Source: an uncultured Opitutia bacterium (GTDB lineage Bacteria; Verrucomicrobiota; Verrucomicrobiia; Opitutales; UBA953). From it: a DNA stretch of 23,663 bases. Location of the stretch: the NCBI GenBank assembly GCA_903879465.1, contig CAIRLQ010000165.1:1-23663 (forward strand). Reading direction: 5' to 3'. The notes beneath the pieces were generated by a model, which searched no databases, was not told the origin of the DNA, and saw only the letters and a program-made list of their open reading frames with translations. A program made the position numbers and the translations under genes. Positions 21,679-23,663 of the stretch are shown in pieces. Every line of letters begins with the position of its first letter. The stretch's first letter is position 1.

Positions 21679-21711
21679 AACAAAAAGGCCCCGTTGTGGG
21701 GCCTTTTTGTT
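21679..21711. terminator. Bidirectional Rho-independent terminator
   Basis: A perfect 14-bp inverted repeat, AACAAAAAGGCCCC (21679-21692) and GGGGCCTTTTTGTT (21698-21711), encloses a 5-base loop GTTGT. The GC core is flanked by A5 on one side and T5 on the other, so it works on both strands. It sits between the convergent sufS stop (21660) and the stop of the secreted-protein gene (21728). Confidence 0.93.
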
Positions 21712-21727
21712 GAGCAGTACGAGCTAC

Positions 21728-22363
21728 TTACTTCTTCCGTTTCGGAGGGGTCGGGGCACTGGCGGCAGCGGCTCCGTTGGCCTTACTGGCTGCCTTGAGC
21801 TTCTCGTCGCCTTCGCCCAAGTCTTCGTCTTCGTTCAGGCGATCGGCCTTCTTGACGGCGTCGAGCGCCGCGGCGATGTTTTCAGCGGTCTTGGCGCGAT
21901 TGTTAGTCTGGAGGGCGCCGATCGCATCCTGCACGAGTTGGATGGCGTTCTTCTCCTGCTTGATAATTTCTTCGTGGTCTTCTTTCACCTTACGGGGGCG
22001 CGCCGAAGTGGGTTTACGGGGGCCAGCAGCGACGCGGGGTCCCTTGGGTTCCTTGGCTTCGCGCGGGTGAACCTCCTGCTCTTCCATATCTTCGGCGATG
22101 GAGAGATCCTTGATGGCCTCCTGGAGGTCCTTGATGGTTGGGGCGACCTCGGCGGCCTCGAGCAGTTTGATTGCCTGATCGAGAAGGGTGTCTTCCTGTT
22201 GATCCCAGTCGTCGACGACGCCGTTGTTATCGCCGAGGAGGTGGTTGGTCGGGCTGCCGGTGGTGCTCGTGGTAGTGGTTGTGGTGGTCGTACCCCCCGC
22301 GGCGGCTTCGGCGGTCGCGGCCAGCCCGAGCGCCAATAACATGAGAGCGAGTGGGTGGGTCAT
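21728..22363 (-). CDS. Secreted low-complexity protein of unknown function
   Basis: I do not recognise this 211-residue protein. A signal peptide is visible (MTHPLALMLLALGLAATAEA, cleavage likely around residue 20-23). It is followed by a run of eight threonines then STT, and by an acidic segment (GDNNGVVDDWDQQEDTLLDQ). Two helical, heptad-rich parts (about 58-95 and 125-180) are separated by a basic, proline-rich linker (about 98-125). The tail is Lys/Ala-rich and ends PPKRKK. There are no cysteines and no catalytic motif, so a structural or binding role in the periplasm is plausible but unproven. It is downstream of the DUF2851 gene on the same strand (83-base gap) and ends at the bidirectional terminator. 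Confidence 0.75.
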   Translation of the reverse strand: MTHPLALMLLALGLAATAEAAAGGTTTTTTTTSTTGSPTNHLLGDNNGVVDDWDQQEDTLLDQAIKLLEAAEVAPTIKDLQEAIKDLSIAEDMEEQEVHPREAKEPKGPRVAAGPRKPTSARPRKVKEDHEEIIKQEKNAIQLVQDAIGALQTNNRAKTAENIAAALDAVKKADRLNEDEDLGEGDEKLKAASKANGAAAASAPTPPKRKK

Positions 22364-22446
22364 AGTAATAATATGGATAGGCGATGCGGCGGCGTCAACC
22401 GTGACGACTTTCTGGCGCCTAAGGCCTCTGCTTCACTCACCATTCT

Positions 22447-23580
22447 TCACGATTTAGGCGGAATGTGCAGGGCGGTGCGGCGGAGCACGTCGAGGATACC
22501 CTGGATTTCCCAATTGCGCGAACCGCCCGCCAATCCGAGCAGCCCCCGAGCCTCTTGGATGTCTTCGGGGTGATTGCCTGGCGGCCATTCGAGCCAGTGC
22601 TTCTCCAATGACGAGCGTGCGTCTTGCAGGAGAGGAAGTAGGGCGTTGATGCAGAGCGTGTCCGCCCGCCCGTCGGGCAGGATACAGCAGAAGGTCTCGT
22701 CGATGAGCCGCCGCCGGCACGAGGGCAGGGGGCTGAGCGTGAGTGAGGCGGCCCAGGTACGAGCATGGGCGCGCCAGTCCGGCCGCCGCCGATTCAACTC
22801 GAGGTATTGAGCGAGTCGTCGATACGGGTGGCCCGCGGGGCGCAGTCCGCGCAGTCGCCACCGCCCGCATTTTTCCATGTAGATTGCGTCGAGTCCCAGC
22901 ACCAACATCTGCTCGGGCGAATGAGCACGGGCGAGCTCGGACATCGGCGCGCGGTTGCCGCCGAGGCCGAGCGACTCCACAAATAGCTCGTGGCAGGCGG
23001 CATCCCAGCCGACTTCTTTGACGCGGGCGCGGGCGTGTTTGGTTTTGGAGCGGAAGCGTTCGAGCGCGCGGCGCTTGAGGCCTAGCGATAAATTGCTTTC
23101 CGCGGCGAGCACGCGGCGGGCCACTTCACCCGCGCGACCGCGCAGTTCCAGCAGGGCGTCCTCCTCCGCCAGATCCTCTAGGTCGCGGGGCAGATAGGGC
23201 AGTAGTACCACCGTTTCCGGATGATGTCCCGAGGCGGTCGTTACGTCTTTCGTGCCCGGGAGTAGCACGGCGTGCAGGATTACGCCCGCGAAGTGTGGAT
23301 CCTGCTCATGGCCGTGGGCGTGCCAGTCCGCACAGCGAAGATGGATTTCGATGTCGCCACGAAGGCGTCGTCCGTCGACGAGGATTTCAGCGCCTAGAAA
23401 GTCCGGCCCCGCTCCGCGGTTCCAGTCGCCGGGATGGATGATCTCGATGGTCGCGCCCGAAGCCGCGGCCATCGGGCCGCGGACCTCGCCCGAGGCCCAT
23501 AGCCTTTGGATGGCGCGTTCGCCGATGGCGAAGGGGCCGTAAGGTCCGTCGATTTCCTCAACGCGTTCGCAGGTGCTCAT
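22447..23580 (-). CDS. DUF2851 family protein
   Basis: A 377-residue cytoplasmic protein of unknown function. The N-terminal third carries the family's hallmark block: HPGDWNRGAGPDFLGAEILV (49-68), RGDIEIHLRCADWHAHGH (74-91) and DPHFAGVILHAVL (94-106). The C-terminal part has FVESLGLGGNRAPMSELA, GHPYRRLAQYLEL and a NALLPLL motif, also familiar from DUF2851. No signal peptide or membrane segment is visible. DUF2851 is best known from Bacteroidota and related phyla. The arrangement of Asp60, Glu78 and His80 around a predicted beta hairpin recalls restriction-type nuclease folds, but that is my speculation. The ATG at 23580 lacks a Shine-Dalgarno sequence. Confidence 0.85.
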   Translation of the reverse strand: MSTCERVEEIDGPYGPFAIGERAIQRLWASGEVRGPMAAASGATIEIIHPGDWNRGAGPDFLGAEILVDGRRLRGDIEIHLRCADWHAHGHEQDPHFAGVILHAVLLPGTKDVTTASGHHPETVVLLPYLPRDLEDLAEEDALLELRGRAGEVARRVLAAESNLSLGLKRRALERFRSKTKHARARVKEVGWDAACHELFVESLGLGGNRAPMSELARAHSPEQMLVLGLDAIYMEKCGRWRLRGLRPAGHPYRRLAQYLELNRRRPDWRAHARTWAASLTLSPLPSCRRRLIDETFCCILPDGRADTLCINALLPLLQDARSSLEKHWLEWPPGNHPEDIQEARGLLGLAGGSRNWEIQGILDVLRRTALHIPPKS

Positions 23581-23663
23581 CCCGCAGACATGGGCTATTT
23601 CCGCTTAATGGGAAAACAGGAGAACGCCCAAGGGGAAGACTCCGAAAGGGCTTGAGGGAAGAC
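23581..23663. other. Leader of the DUF2851 gene at the window edge
   Basis: No gene is visible in these last 83 bases. They should contain the upstream region of the - strand DUF2851 gene. A short imperfect direct repeat GGGGAAGAC / AGGGAAGAC (ending at 23640 and 23663) is present, of unknown meaning. Confidence 0.4.

Noticed and set aside
1..23663. Search for tRNA, rRNA, CRISPR arrays, insertion sequences and phage or defence genes
   Set aside because: I saw no repeats with spacers, transposase motifs, terminal inverted repeats or tRNA-like cloverleaf; the window is core housekeeping DNA.

Overview
The window is a nearly complete, canonically ordered division and cell wall (dcw) cluster from a GC-rich Gram-negative-type bacterium. 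Gene order on the + strand is mraZ, rsmH, ftsL, ftsI, murE, murF, mraY, murD, a LysM lipoprotein gene, ftsW, murG, a murC-murB fusion, ddl, ftsQ, ftsA, ftsZ, followed by sufS. Several traits together suggest the Planctomycetota/Verrucomicrobiota/Chlamydiota group, most likely Verrucomicrobiota: lipoproteins and a meso-diaminopimelate-type MurE, a DUF3568-like lipoprotein, a DUF2851 protein, leader regions without a Shine-Dalgarno sequence, and a divergent FtsZ. This placement is inference; there is no rRNA in the window.

Layout. Positions 1-1780 are read from the - strand: the first 17 codons of a P-loop-like protein, then aroC (chorismate synthase), then a small DUF3568-like lipoprotein with its own terminator. 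A 381-base divergent region (1667-2047) carries a candidate promoter, a dyad and a set of roughly 10-bp-spaced TGG repeats that fits an MraZ autoregulatory site. Positions 2048-20391 are the dcw cluster, very tightly packed: eight junctions within it are 4-base ATGA start/stop overlaps. sufS follows ftsZ after 48 bases with no visible terminator between them, and a perfect 14-bp bidirectional terminator at 21679-21711 closes the unit. Beyond it two - strand genes converge on that terminator: a secreted low-complexity protein of unknown function and a DUF2851 protein.

How the genes work together. MurC-MurB, MurD, MurE, MurF and Ddl build UDP-MurNAc-pentapeptide; MraY and MurG make lipid I and lipid II; FtsW and FtsI polymerise and cross-link septal peptidoglycan; FtsL, FtsQ, FtsA and FtsZ assemble the divisome; MraZ and RsmH are the usual regulator and rRNA methyltransferase at the head of the cluster. 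The LysM lipoprotein between murD and ftsW is the one cluster member that is not part of the classical set and is a good candidate for an envelope or division accessory factor.

Most notable points: ddl is interrupted by an apparent one-base deletion exactly at its C-terminal active-site motif; FtsZ has lost two of the three conserved polar residues of the T7 catalytic loop although it keeps a normal C-terminal FtsA-binding-type peptide; MurC and MurB are fused in one 760-residue protein; FtsW has a variant LQASDLGK motif and a long cytoplasmic loop. I found no mobile element, CRISPR array, tRNA or rRNA, and no clear accessory or defence system.
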